Of a stretch of DNA of 64,000 bases, positions 12,778 to 25,027 are shown piece after piece. The stretch spans positions 1 through 64,000 of the forward strand of contig RXIC02000043.1 in assembly GCA_003952965.2 (NCBI GenBank), read 5' to 3'. The stretch comes from Morella rubra. Lineage: Eukaryota > Streptophyta > Magnoliopsida > Fagales > Myricaceae. The position numbers were made by a program, and so were the translations under genes. The notes under the pieces are model-generated. The model had not been told where the DNA came from. It searched no databases and saw only the letters and a list, made by a program, of their open reading frames with translations. Each line of letters opens with the position of its first letter. The first letter of the stretch is position 1.

Positions 12778-13017
12778 AAGAGAGAGAGAGAGAGAGAGGT
12801 GGCTGGGCAGCCGACGGCGGATGGCTGATGCTGACTGAGAATCAGTGAAAGAGAGAGAAATGAGAAGATGACACTTGATAGAGGAGAGAAAGTGAGAAAA
12901 TTAGAAATGAGAAATCGATTATACCTGGTGTGGCAGTGGGGCAACTGGGCTGTGGGCAACGGGGGCTCACGGGTCAAGGCTGAGAAGTGAGAAACTGTGA
13001 GAGAGAGGGAGAGAGAT
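12778..13017. repeat. GA-rich tract at the inner edge of the left arm
   Basis: A run of GA dinucleotides (12,780-12,799) is followed by purine-rich sequence up to the arm-spacer border. In the right arm the complementary strand is pyrimidine-rich and ends in CTCTCTTTTACAG directly before GTAAACAA, which looks like a 5' leader next to an intron; this is a suggestion only. Confidence 0.5.
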
Positions 13018-15254
13018 CGCACATAAAAGAAAAGGGTGAAACGCATCGTTTCACCCTATTTTAATTTTTTAAGCAGAGGGTGAAATGACACTGTTTCACC
13101 CTCTACTTAAAAAAATAAAATAAAAATGGCTTAGGCCTAATGAGGATCGAGCTTAAGCCAAGCAAGACAAAATGGCACTGGGGCCACTGAGCTCTAGTTG
13201 GCCTGGGCTAATGGGTGTCGGGCCCAAGCCAACTTATGAAAAAAAAAAAAAACATATAAAAATTTATTTTGGGAGGAGCAATGGGTGGCGGCCGCTTTGG
13301 TTCGCTACCCCTTGCATCCGCCACTTATTGACATGCTAAAGGATAGATCAACATGATTAGGGTTTCACATGCGGTACTGGAAGGGGAAGAAAATATTAAG
13401 ATTCATGCCTTGAATTGAAGACAGTATTATTTTATTATTATTATTATTTTATGTGTAGGATGGCTATGATTAGGGTTTGATGGAAAAAAGACTTCAAGAT
13501 TGATGTTAGGGTTTGACAGAAAAAGACTTCAAGATTGATGTTAGAATATCGATACTTTTGTTTCTTGTATTACGCTAAACATCGGGATACACATCTACGA
13601 TTTTTTTAATTATTTAATATATTCCTTTCATGTTCTTCAAGTATTGTTAGCTAGATCTGCAATTTTTGATTTCGTGCACGATGTTTTCGTGAAAGATCGA
13701 GTTTTCTCTTATCATGCATCCAGTGTTTGTTTCTCCTGGAAAGTTCAAGACCCGTATTAATTAGTTCTGCATGGCTTTCCAGGGCTACGGGTCGGGGGTT
13801 TGAGAAATTCGAAGAAAAAATTTGGATACCCAAGTTATCATTTTTAACTAATATAAGCTTGTGCATGCAAATGAGAACATTTTTTTTATGGAATAAATAT
13901 ACTTTACACTCATATCTATTATTTTTGTCAAATTACACTTATCACACTATAACAAAATTAACCTTTTGCTGGGCTGGTTTAACAGCTGTCGCTATATTAG
14001 GGGAAAAAATATTGAGAAAATAAATTGTGCATCTTATATATGTTATATATTTTGGGGCAAATATCTCTTGGAATATCAAAGTACAAAGAGAAGGGATATA
14101 CCCTTTTAAACAAATACATAACCGTAATCTCCATGAAACTAGTTGCCCATTACAAGACAAAGCAGGAGCATCCAGCTACCAAATGCACAAAATAGATTTA
14201 AAAACAAGCAACATACAAAATTTGGCAAAATGTAAGCATTTTGGGAGGAGACAATGGCCAATAAAAAAGAAAAGATAAATAATTTGGTACTCGCTAAAAA
14301 AATATTCTTTCAGCATTATATCCTATTTAGAACAGTGCATAACTCTTAGTCCATTTCATTATCTATGTTAATATGGGAGGATTGGAAAAAATTCCCATTA
14401 TAGCGGTCTACTGTAGTAATGGTTAATGTGAAAATGTAATAAATTTCTGTAGTTTCAAGATAAATTTGGTCCTGTGGTATGCAGTTATTGTACTGGATAG
14501 TCTGGGGTAAGTATATGTAACAAAGGTCAAGTTAAGTATTAACTCCTACTTATTACAAGCTATTGGAGTTTTTTGTTACATGACGTCATTCAGAGATTCA
14601 ACTCTTGTCAAAAGGTGATCTAAAAAGGTATAATGTATACAATAAGGTACTCTATTTCACTGTTAAGTGGGTTGACGACAAGTCTAACAAGGTTAGTGCC
14701 CTTTTAGGCATATGCAAAACTAATTGTATCAGAACCACAGTCGTCATGAAACCACTTAGGACTGTTTTATGTATTTATTACCCTTTTTGTTTTCTTCAGA
14801 GTTGATGTTGAAATGAAGTAGTAAAACTCTCAATAGCTAGTTAATTGTCATCAAGTTAGAGGAGTATGTTCGATTCTTTTACTTGTGTTTTGTTTCTTTA
14901 TTTGTTACCTACTGCTAACTACATAAAATTCGTGGTGTTAATTTTAAATAAAGAGTCATCGTCACATACATTATGATAAGTGTTAATAAGATAATTATTT
15001 TTATTTATTGTTTCGTAATATTGATTTCTATTTCTAGTGTGATCCACTTCACTTTTTAGTAATTAATATAAAAAATAAGATTAATGATCAACTTGATTGA
15101 TTGCACATCGTAATGCACATCAAAAGATGTTTTCGTGTCAAATTAAGATCAGAATTTTGTTTTATGCTCTTCTCATCTAATGCATTCCTAGGGTGTGTTG
15201 TGAAATCAAATCCTTTGGAATAGTTCAAGACATATTTCCGATTAGTCTAACTCT
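12999..15254. other. Unique spacer of the giant inverted repeat
   Basis: The 2,256 bp between the arms is not duplicated. Two adjacent hairpins sit at its left end: 13,034-13,056 (GGGTGAAACG, 3-nt loop, perfect complement) and 13,075-13,104 (11-bp arms AGAGGGTGAAA). A GC-richer patch lies at 13,120-13,330. Two direct repeats containing GGGTTTGA and ACTTCAAGATTGATGTTAG occur at about 13,470-13,545. Small ORFs near 13,727-14,278 resemble no known protein. No gene is supported. Confidence 0.6.
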
Positions 15255-18200
15255 ACAGTTTCTCACTTCTCAGCCTTGACCCGTGAGCCCCCGTTGCCCA
15301 CAGCCCAGTTGCCCCACTGCCACACCAGGTATAATCGATTTCTCATTTCTAATTTTCTCACTTTCTCTCCTCTATCAAGTGTCATCTTCTCATTTCTCTC
15401 TCTTTCACTGATTCTCAGTCAGCATCAGCCATCCGCCGTCGGCTGCCCAGCCACCTCTCTCTCTCTCTCTCTCTTTTACAGGTAAACAATTTTATGAAAT
15501 TGTGAGGATTTGAGAATTGGGGATTTTGTGAAATTGGGGATTTGGGAATGGGGGATTTCTTTGGTACTATCCTTTTCAATTAATTAGATTGTAATGCCAA
15601 TTGAATGCAATGCAGTGCCATTTTGTTGGTGCGCAATTGGTGTTTTTTGTTCTTTCTTATAGTGTTTGTTACTTGCATTGATCGTTTATTTAGGGTTTCA
15701 CTTTGGGTGTCTTTTGTCATTTTTTGTGTGATATAGCATGTGAGTAATTGGTTAGAGTGGGAAAAAATTATCTTAAAAAGAAAGACTAATGTTTATTCAA
15801 TTCATTTTCATATGAAAAGACTGGAATTGATGCACTCAAGAAGCTATTTGTGATGCTCCTTATTTGGATAATTCTCACTGGACCATGCCATTCAACAGAA
15901 GTTCCTTGTGGAAAGGAGGGTAGGGCTGTAGGGGGATGTTACTATTTGTTGCCTTTGTTTTAATACTTTTTGGTTCTGCTAACAGTTGATATTAACTCCT
16001 TTTGAGGGATTGGAAGGTTTTGATCGCGAACCTAACTAGATCCCCCTTATTAATCATTATCTGTCACTGGTGGAATGGGCAAATTCCTATTACGAACTAG
16101 GGCTTGTATTTCCCTTTTGTTTCCCCTCTTTTTATCTATAGGAATTATACAAAATTCCCGTTTGAGTTCTAACCCCATATATTAGTGAAGCATTTAGAAA
16201 AATAATATGCCCCGCAAATATTAAAACATCATTGTCAACTGATTGATTGTCTTCACTTTTATTTATTTTGGTTAAATAATGGATAAGTTTGTAATAAGAT
16301 AGCTATGCAGCGTAGAGTCGTCTAATTGTTCAGAAGATGCAAAATTGTATAATTCAATTGTCACCTTTCAGTCGCAGTACATAGTACGGTACATGTACTC
16401 TAATATTTTTAATACTTTTAGTCCTTAATTTTCGATATTGTAACTCTAAGACAATTTTTTGCATTACGAAAAAAAAAAATTTCTTGTCATTTCGTCTTTA
16501 AAGTTCGCCACCTTTAGATTTTAATCCTGGCTATGTCACTAATGTAGATAATGAAGTTTCTCTAAATAACAATAAAAAAATATAGTGAAAAAAAGTCCAA
16601 GATCAAGGGGATGATCAGATCCAATCTAGCTACCCTTCTGGGGCCGTTCTGGCACGAACCAGCTGACCAGCATCATCGACTAAAAGTTGGCGTCAGGTGC
16701 ACATCTTTTCGTCCCGGCGACTTGCCTCTGTTCGGTCTGTGGTTTCGGCGATCGTGGACGCAAACCCATGTGTGTTTCGTAGGCCGGCCACTCTACTCTT
16801 CTCCTCACTCAAGATCTCCCATGCCTGGTGATTAAGCGGAGAGCGGAGAGCACCCTTCGCTGCGGGCGAGGAAAACACATCAGGAATATGCACCAACTTT
16901 GTTAAGGAAATCACGGATTAGAGTGGCATTAATTTATGACAAGTATGTTTTGACATTACTCGAGAATGCTCATTTAGTTTATTCCAAATGATCAATCTCT
17001 CTCTCTCTCAGCAAATCCAATATCATTCAACAAAAATAGATAAGTACACAATTGGGAGTCCGGACGGTAACCCCAAACCAACCATAGAGTTCTAGATCAA
17101 ATAAAAACTAAAGCCGGAAACAGACCAACCACTTGATCCAGTCCACTAGTCCAGTGCCTCTTTGCCTGCAGATCAAGAGGGGTGTAGAAACAGAGAACAT
17201 GTGAAGTAATTCAAAGGCTTGGTTGCTTGAATAGGGTAGCGTAGCTACTAGTATGTCATTACCCATTTTGAACTCTTTTAGCTTTTTGCTTGCTGCTTGT
17301 TGCTAAGCCCTCCAACTGCTACATCTCAGTTCATAAACCAGATTTTTGGAGTAGGAACATGTTTACAATCACTGACTTGTGGATTTCTTTTCTCCATCTC
17401 TGATGCACTGGTATGATTTTTAAACTCCTCTTCTTCCAATTTTTATCCCTGTACTACATTTCAGTATTCCACAAATATGATCTGCCATGTTATATTGGAG
17501 AAAACAAACTTAGGCTAATACTGTTTCCAGTTCTTGCTGGTCAAAAACATGTCAGAACATGCAATTAAAAAAAAATGAGCATCATGCAGTTGAAAGAAAA
17601 GACGTGGGATGAGAGGCTTCCTAGCCGCGTTGCAACTGCACAATCGCCTTGTGCGAATATTATGGAACAAAAAAATTACACTGTTACAGAATATTAATGT
17701 GACGGCATTTGTGTGAGGTCTGTCAGTTTTTTTTTTTTTTTTTTGCCCTTTTTTTTTTCAGAACAACGAGGAGCCTTGGTGCCCTACCAGTGGAAGTGTG
17801 GGTGTAGTCCACCTTCTAGGGTCCAAAACTTCCAACAAGCTAAGTGGCCAAGAATATCATGACTCAAGATTTGTTGTTCAGTACAATAATCGGTATGTAC
17901 GCACTCAGATAATACGTTAGTTCATCAGAGCCTCTCTATTTACCAAAGACAAAAAGAAATTACTCTCATTCTAATAAGTTTTAAAAAAATCTCTTTTCAA
18001 TGGGACCCTCCCTAAGGGTAGGAGGTACCACTTGAGCTAACGCTCAGTGGTGGCTCATGACCACTTTCACAAACGAACAAAAATATATATCTCAAAAAAT
18101 TTGCTTAGTCATTATAAAATAATTTTAAAAAATACAATAAACATAGCCAAAGCCTCTTTGGGCTTATTTGGACTCGGACTCCGGTTCTAGTTCTGAGGTT

Positions 18201-18372
18201 CAAATCATGATTTAAATCCAATTTTAAGGACTAGCGTACAGCTTGGTTTACTGCTACTGTGACACACTCACGTGTCACCTGCTAATTGGCGTTGTCTTCT
18301 CAAAAGCATTTCAACGTTTATCTACTATGCAGACAAAAGCCGTACATCGATGTATGCACTCTGCCATACTTA

Positions 18373-18599
18373 GGTGGTGTTTGTTTGTGAAAATTTTAGG
18401 TGGTGGAAATTTTGGGATATTGGGATTAGTGTAAAACTGAATATATTTTATGGAAGTTGGTGAAAAAGTAAAAAGAGAAAAGATTTTAATAAATATTAAT
18501 AAAAAAGAATTATTTGAAGGAGAAAGAAATATTATTTTATAATTTTTTAATCTGGCCCAAAATTTTAAGGTGCTAAAATTTTGGGAAACAAACGTCCCC
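18373..18599. mobile_element. Tourist-like MITE flanked by TTA (right arm copy)
   Basis: Mirror image of the MITE at 9645-9872, with the same inverted termini and TTA at 18,370-18,372 and 18,600-18,602. Its presence at the mirrored position supports duplication of a pre-existing arm. Confidence 0.75.
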
Positions 18600-19650
18600 T
18601 TAGTACAGGACACAAATATCCTATCATGTCTTAAACGACTGTAGTTGTTACTCTTCGAGTGTAAGCCTACACTCAATCTCCCCTGTTCCACGCTCATTAT
18701 CATCCACCACTTCCACCCTTAATGCTTATTCATTTTAGCATCTCTTTCTCCAACTGTCGATTTAATACCCAACGCAATCCTCTTGCCACCTTCTTCCCTC
18801 GTAGCTAGAGTTGTTCAGTCCAACCAGAAAAATTCGGTTCAATCGGTACTGGCATTGGGTTCTCAATATCCGACTTAACCGGTGCCCGTGTTGGTGACTT
18901 CTTTTTGAAGAAATCCAGATGTTTTAATAGTTCTTCGATAAAACCGGGTTATTTATTTATTTTTTTTAAAAAAAATTAATGTAAACGGCGTAGAGAATCT
19001 ACACCGTCTGTGACAGAGTGACTGTCACTCTATTGCACGTTTCTTACTTTCTCTTACATTAGTTTTTTTTTTTTAAAAAAAAAAAACTAAACGGCAGTTT
19101 CTCTTTACCCCCTCCCCTAGCTGTCAAACGTTGGATTAAATATGGCGAAAAGGTGACTCCAGTGCTTTCGTTTTAATGTTAGTTTTAACGATGAAGCTAT
19201 TTGTATGTTGTACTAAATGACTGAATTTAGTATCTAAAAAAACACTGAAAAAAGAAAAAAAAATGTCTTGTTAAATCCGAAGTTGTTGTTCAAGAAGATA
19301 TTGGGTTGTCTAATATATGCACAATGTTTTAATTTTGTAAATATCTATTATCATCTTTTCTGTATTTATTTTTTGTATTATCTTTTCTTTTAGTACTTCG
19401 TTATCTGTCTTTGTTTTTCTTTTGAGCATCCGCAAGGCAAACAGAGAAATGTTGAAAGCACTTGGTGGATGTTCCATGCTTCACATGCATAGGCGTCACA
19501 CGCATGGGCGTCTTGAACAGCCTCTCTGTCTTTGTTTTTCTTTTGAGCATCCGCAAGGCAAACAGAGAAATGTTGAAAGCACTTGGTGGATGTTTCATGC
19601 TTCACACGCATGGGCGTCTTGAACTCTCTGTCTCTCTCACTCTGCTCTGC

Positions 19651-19772
<122 letters not shown>

Positions 19773-19892
19773 AGATGAGGGAAGTTCAAAGATGTAGATG
19801 ATAACTAAATGAATGGGAAGGATTTGTTCTACTTTTTAATGGAGTATGTTTAGACAAATTATAGGGTTTAATTCCAAACAAAGATTTAGAAA

Positions 19893-21456
19893 TTTTAAAC
19901 TTTAAATTTTGAGAAAAAAAGAGTGAAAGTATAATTTAATGGAAGTTGCTGAGAGAGTTAGAGACACAGGATTTGTGTGAATTTTTTTATATGTATTGTT
20001 AGTGGTGGAACCAGGACTCAAATTGAGAGGAGGGCAAACTCCGAAGGCGAAATAACAATTTTTTTTTCTTAAGTAATGCAAAAAGTGTTTTAGAGTTAAA
20101 ATATCAAAAATTAAGGACTAAAAATATTAAAAAAAATTGAAATATACATACCGTATTATTTGCTAAGATTGAGAGGCGGCAATCAAATTAAGGAGTAATA
20201 ACATCTCGAGGAAGAGGGAAAATTGCTAGTGACCAAACTGATTTCCTTTCAGTATTTGTAGCTATTTCAGTTTCTATAAGCTATGTGATCAAGGTGGTGT
20301 TTGACACCCAATATTCCCATTCTCTAAAATTTCTATCCAATAAAATAACTCTTCAAAATTCTCTCTCTCTCTCATCAAATCATCACTTTTTACTCCAAAT
20401 AAATATAAAAATTAATTCAAATCATTTATTTCTTCACTTTTTCACCGATTCTAATACCTAAAATTTTTACCACCTAAACATTTTTACAATCAAACACCAC
20501 CCAAACAAATAGTCTCGGAGCCCAATGTGTCATTTCACATCTAAAACTAAAACTTATATAATAATAAAAGTCGTTCGAGTTGAGCCTGGTGACTTGGTAC
20601 ATATCATCTCTACTCAACTATCAAACATTTATAATCCATTTAGCATATTTTTATGTAATGAATATATTTAAGTACAAATCAGTGATTGAGATTTGAAAGA
20701 ACGAAGAAATTTGCTGCACACTTTAATAGTTATAAGAAATGGTCATCCTACTATACGTTAAAGAGTTACAAATCTCACTTCAAAACTAAATTAAACAAAA
20801 TGAAAACAGTCTCCTGGATCACAAACCAACAAACGAAGCAACAAAAAAAAAAAGAAACGCGTTAGTGCGAGATACATCAAAGGGTGGGCCAGAGGGGGGC
20901 GGGCCTGGCAGCCCTGGCCTAACAGGACGTTGAGTTTATTTGTTAGCAAGCAAGTCAACTGCGTAACCATAATTAGTTGATTAGGCAGTTGATCAGATTG
21001 GCAAGTTGAAGCTCAGTGTATAATACACCTATACATATAGGAACCCAGGGGGGTGCAGCCGCCCCGACTTGACCCCCTTGGGTCCGCCGCTGTGTATTGT
21101 AATAGAAAAAAATAATTTCACACGTGATTTGTGTGAATTTTTTATATATATTGCAATGGAAAAAAATAATTTAATAATTAGAGTGATGATTTTAAAATTT
21201 ATTTTTTTTTGAATTAATTATGTTTGAGAATGAAAATTTTGAAATAAAGATAATTTTCTACAAAATTCAGGTGTGGAAACATGTACTAATGTAGGATTGA
21301 GTTGGAAATAATGGAATAGTCCGAAGTTTTATTGGCAATAATTATGATTTCGCAAAATTTTAAACCTTTCGGCGCCATATACCCCCGCCTTTTCTCTCCA
21401 GCTTAACGAAGTACAAACGAAAAGCGAACAAAGATTTCTATACTCTGGATTCTGGA
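19893..21456. other. Intergenic DNA with dispersed repeats
   Basis: Positions 20,005-20,185 resemble the palindrome-arm segment 11,710-11,910 (AATGCAAAAA.TGT.TTAGAGTTA and ATTAAGGACTAAAA words), so this is another member of a dispersed family. About 20,292-20,510 looks like a degenerate MITE (GGTGGTGTTTGACA against TCAAACACCACCC). GC-rich GGGGGTGCAGCCGCCCCGAC near 21,050 resembles retroelement-derived words. No gene. Confidence 0.5.
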
Positions 21457-24028
21457 ATGCATAGAGGAATGAATCCAAAACCCCCTTCAAATAGGGCTTT
21501 TGGGCAGCGCTCTATCGCGTCGTCGTTCCTCCCTAGCTCTTCTAATTAGTACTGAAATCAAACCCAAATTTCATTTCTTCTTGATCAAACCATTTCTATT
21601 GGAGATCTAGTTGGTGCTAATTTTTTCTGTCTGGTTTTTCACTTTGGGTGTACATGAGAATAGCTCTACTGAGTTTAAGGACAAAGCTTCGAAGAAGGAC
21701 TCAGGCGTATCGCTATCGGACTTCCTCGACCGGAAGCTGCACACGACTTCTGTGCTACCCAGAACAGTTCAGGTGCTTTATAGTCCAAGATTCTGGTCTT
21801 TTTCTTCGTAATTTTTTTTTTTTCAGATTAGATTTAAGGAGCTTTGTTGAGCTTGTAAGCCAAGCAGACCAATAGCAGAGCTTTATCAGGTGGAGTTTAC
21901 TTTAGGCGTTAGATAGGTCTGGTTATTATAATAAATCCCAAAGGAAATTCTTGGATTCAAGAGTTCCTTTTCCCATCACGCAACTAAAGTTTCTTAGATA
22001 CCAAGCAGAGAAATGCGTTTTCTGTTCTCTTTTTTTTTTTTTTCTTTTCTTTTTTCCGCTGGCAACATTTGCATGTTCCCCTGCGCCTTGTGAGTGCGTT
22101 ATATCGGGCATTGAGTTTGCACGGTCTTACTCATACTCTGACATTTTGACACTTTTAAGTTTCGTTAGCATCGTAAACTTTTCTGAGCAAGCAAATGGAC
22201 CATAACTGTATCCCAGAGAGTGTAAGTTTTTTCATGGTGGACTGTGAATTCTACGGTTATGAGAGGAGAAATGTTCTAATTGGTGACAGGGAAAATCAAG
22301 GCCTTTTTGGTCGCCGCTGGGCCTAAGAGAATCTAGCGGCTCCAACAATGGGCATACTGTGGCAAAGAAAGATGAGGAAGCAAAGTCAAATTGTGCCATT
22401 GATAAAGAGGTATTTGAACAGTTCAAGCAAAATGGGGAAGACAAAGGCAATCCTGAAGGTTCGTGTAGTGAAGTGGGAAGTTGTGACATAGATGAGATAC
22501 AAGAATCAAGAAAAAGGAGGTATCCGTTTGAAGGTTTGTGATCGTTTTTCTTTCTACACAGAGCCATCTGTACATATATTTCAGGATCTTCATGCTGACT
22601 ATGTGTTCGTGATTGAATTCTTTGGTTGGTTTTCAATCAGACTAAAGGATATTAAATAGATAATTACCAACTGTGCGTTATGTTTTACTCGGTTCTGGTT
22701 TCCAATGGTGTAAAGAACAAAAAAGATAACAAAAAGCTCACATCAAATAAGCCAAATGATATTTACCTACTCAGGAATGCGGAGAATGTTGTTTCTTAGT
22801 TGCTAAACTATGAAATACCCAAAATTGGCACATAGTTTCACATGCTTTCTTCTTAAAAATGTAGCATTGATTTTTTCCAGTCTGACCAATTCGAAGGAAA
22901 GAGTTTCGTAGTTTAATCTATCTATTTAGCTCGAGATATGCTAGTAGAATTGTTGAGGAGATTAACACCTTAGTGAGTTTTCTAGTGGGCCCATAATATA
23001 ACATGTAATGACACCACTCAATTTAAAAGTTTAAGCCTATAGGTTTTGGCCTATTCTATATTAATCACCTATGCTTTTGACCTCTTTCCGATGTGGGACT
23101 CAACTTGGTTGCACTGTGCTCACACTTGCATATTCAACCCTCTCACATATGAGTCTATCACCACATTGCTCCACTTCACCTTGAATGGAAGTCTCTTTGC
23201 TGCTTATTTTCCAAATCACATCTTGTGAACCATACCATGCAACATACCCCCCCTCAAGTGAAAGCCTCTCGATACTATCAAGCCCTTTTCTTTTAGGCCT
23301 CTCTCCTAGGATTCACCTTGTGCCTTGCACCTGCATAACTTGTTTTCCCTTTTGATTCTCTTGAATGGAAGCCCTCCACAATTCTACCAGGCCTTTTCTC
23401 TTGGGCCTTCTCCTAAGATTCACCTCGTGCTTCGCCTTGTACAACTTGTCGTTGTCTTCTCTCTCAGAATTATCTTTTTTTTTGGATCTTATAAGCTCTC
23501 TCCGGATCACATCATTGGCTTTGATATCACTTATTTGAAAGATTAACACATTAGGGAGGTTTTTTAGTGAGCTCTTAATAGAGCATGTAAGGACACTACT
23601 CAATCTAAAAGCTTAAGCCTACAGGTGTTGGTCTAATTATGCTATATTAATCACCCATACTTGTGGCCTCTTTCCAATATGAGACTCAACTTGTTTACAC
23701 TTTCATATGTGCATATTTCAATAAGAATTGACAGTAGTAACAGTCCGTTCCAAAAAGCTTAAGAGCTAGCAAAAAGCACTAACCACGCATATCAAGCAAA
23801 CGTTAATTATCTATCTGGAATTACTTCTCATTTAGCTGTCAGATTCCTTCAGAAGTCTAAAACTGTTGGGAAAGAGGCCCAAATAATCGATTCTCTTGAT
23901 AAGTTTGAATGTCAAGACATATGGTTTAGGAAGTGAGGTTTGAACTCAGTCAAGATGCTTGGTTGCTGCAGATGGTAACGTGTATCCACCCTGCTCAAAG
24001 GGTTGTAGTTTTCTCATCAGAAGCTCTC

Positions 24029-24083
<55 letters not shown>

Positions 24084-25027
24084 GCAAAGAAAGGAAGGGA
24101 AAGGTCAGCATAAAGTTAAAAGTCAAATATAAGCTTTGGTCATCCTAGTTCAGCAGTAGTGTATTAGAGTTTTGGACCTCCACGTCTTAGGTATTGGCAA
24201 TACAATTGCAGTTTGCATATAGAATCTGGACATTGCCAAATCTAATAGGGCCCCAGTCTGGGTATTGCATAGCGTAAGAATTGGTAATTGTATTAATAGA
24301 GGCAATGTGGAGAAAGTCATTATCATTTTGCAGATTGCTGCAGAGCATACGCCTGCAATGAAACACATACACCAATCCTGATCATGATGCAAAATAGAAA
24401 AATATAAAAAAATATAAATGAGGCAAGGATATCATGTATCATGTGCTTTCTACTGTACTACAATGTGCTTGTGAAATTTTTGGATCCAAATAGGCATCCA
24501 ATTTACTTTGGTTGTAGATATCCTTCATTTTTTCCCACCTTCATCTTTCTGCTATTGTTTCTGTGGTCATAAGCGTGACTTCTACGGTATGAGGATTGTT
24601 AGGTGGGCACGAGAAACATGCTGCTCGAAAACGATTGTTAGTTCTTGGAGAGGATCCAAAACCAAAGCAAAAATGCAGAGAAGAGAAGTGTATTAGCAAG
24701 AAGAAGCCAAGACCTCTTTACAATCACTGTTAGTATATTTCTTGCCCTTTTACATCTTCTGTTAGGTCATTTTACTATTGAGTAGGGGAAAAAGAGAGGA
24801 GCTTTTCTATCATGGAATCATGTGAAGTTCTTTTCTGTTTCTTGCAATGCTTTTTTTTTTCCTTAATTGTTCATAACAAATATTGGTAATATTTTGGGCT
24901 GGCAGATGCAAATGGTTGTGGCTGGTGGGACTGCAACATGGAAGGTGTTGACAATGAAGAAGTAGGCTTCAATGAAGTATGGGAAGGTGTAGGCTCTACT
25001 ACATTAGGAGGATTAGAGTGGCATTGA
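21457..25027 (+). CDS. Conserved plant protein of unknown function (230 aa, five exons, ends GLEWH)
   Basis: The gene model is 21457-21548, 21664-21772, 22290-22533, 24603-24728 and 24906-25027, with GT-AG introns and matching phases throughout. The product is 230 aa, starts MHRGMNPKPPSNRAFG and ends TTLGGLEWH. It is hydrophilic, with no signal peptide or membrane span. A conserved-looking SLSDFLDRKLH motif lies near residue 47. A very basic segment (AARKRLLVLGEDPKPKQK, then SKKKPRPLYNH) is followed by ANGCGWWDCNMEGVDNEEVG. The basic cluster suggests nuclear localisation by inference. I recall similar plant proteins annotated only as uncharacterised and assign no function. Intron 3 (22,534-24,602) carries a TRIM-like element. 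The start is the first ATG of an exon that splices in phase; the exon 1-2 junction is the least certain part of the model. The last 16 coding bases and the 3' flank recur in the giant palindrome. Confidence 0.78.
22952..23705 (-). mobile_element. TRIM/SMART-like miniature LTR retrotransposon in intron 3
   Basis: Two direct repeats of about 165 bp (22,952-23,116 and 23,533-23,700) share GATTAACAC.TTAG, ATGTAA.GACAC.ACTCAAT and AAGCCTA.AGG..TTGG. On the minus strand the right copy is followed by TGATATCAAAGCCAATG, which resembles the plant initiator-tRNA-Met primer binding site (TGGTATCAGAGCC). A purine run GAGGGGGGG lies before the other repeat, as a polypurine tract would. The interior has no coding capacity and contains a roughly 100-bp internal duplication. 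The element is degenerate. Confidence 0.65.
24029..24083 (+). repeat. Compound (GT)n(GA)n microsatellite in intron 3
   Basis: GTGTGTGTGTGTGTG runs straight into GAGAGAGAG with one AGAAGA interruption. Confidence 0.9.

Noticed and set aside
9541..13046. Small frames repeated at mirrored positions 15,276-18,703
   Set aside because: Their duplication reflects the inverted repeat of the DNA; none resembles a known protein or has a conserved start.
22232..22636. 134-codon antisense frame over exon 3 of the 230-aa gene
   Set aside because: Shadow of the real exon on the opposite strand.
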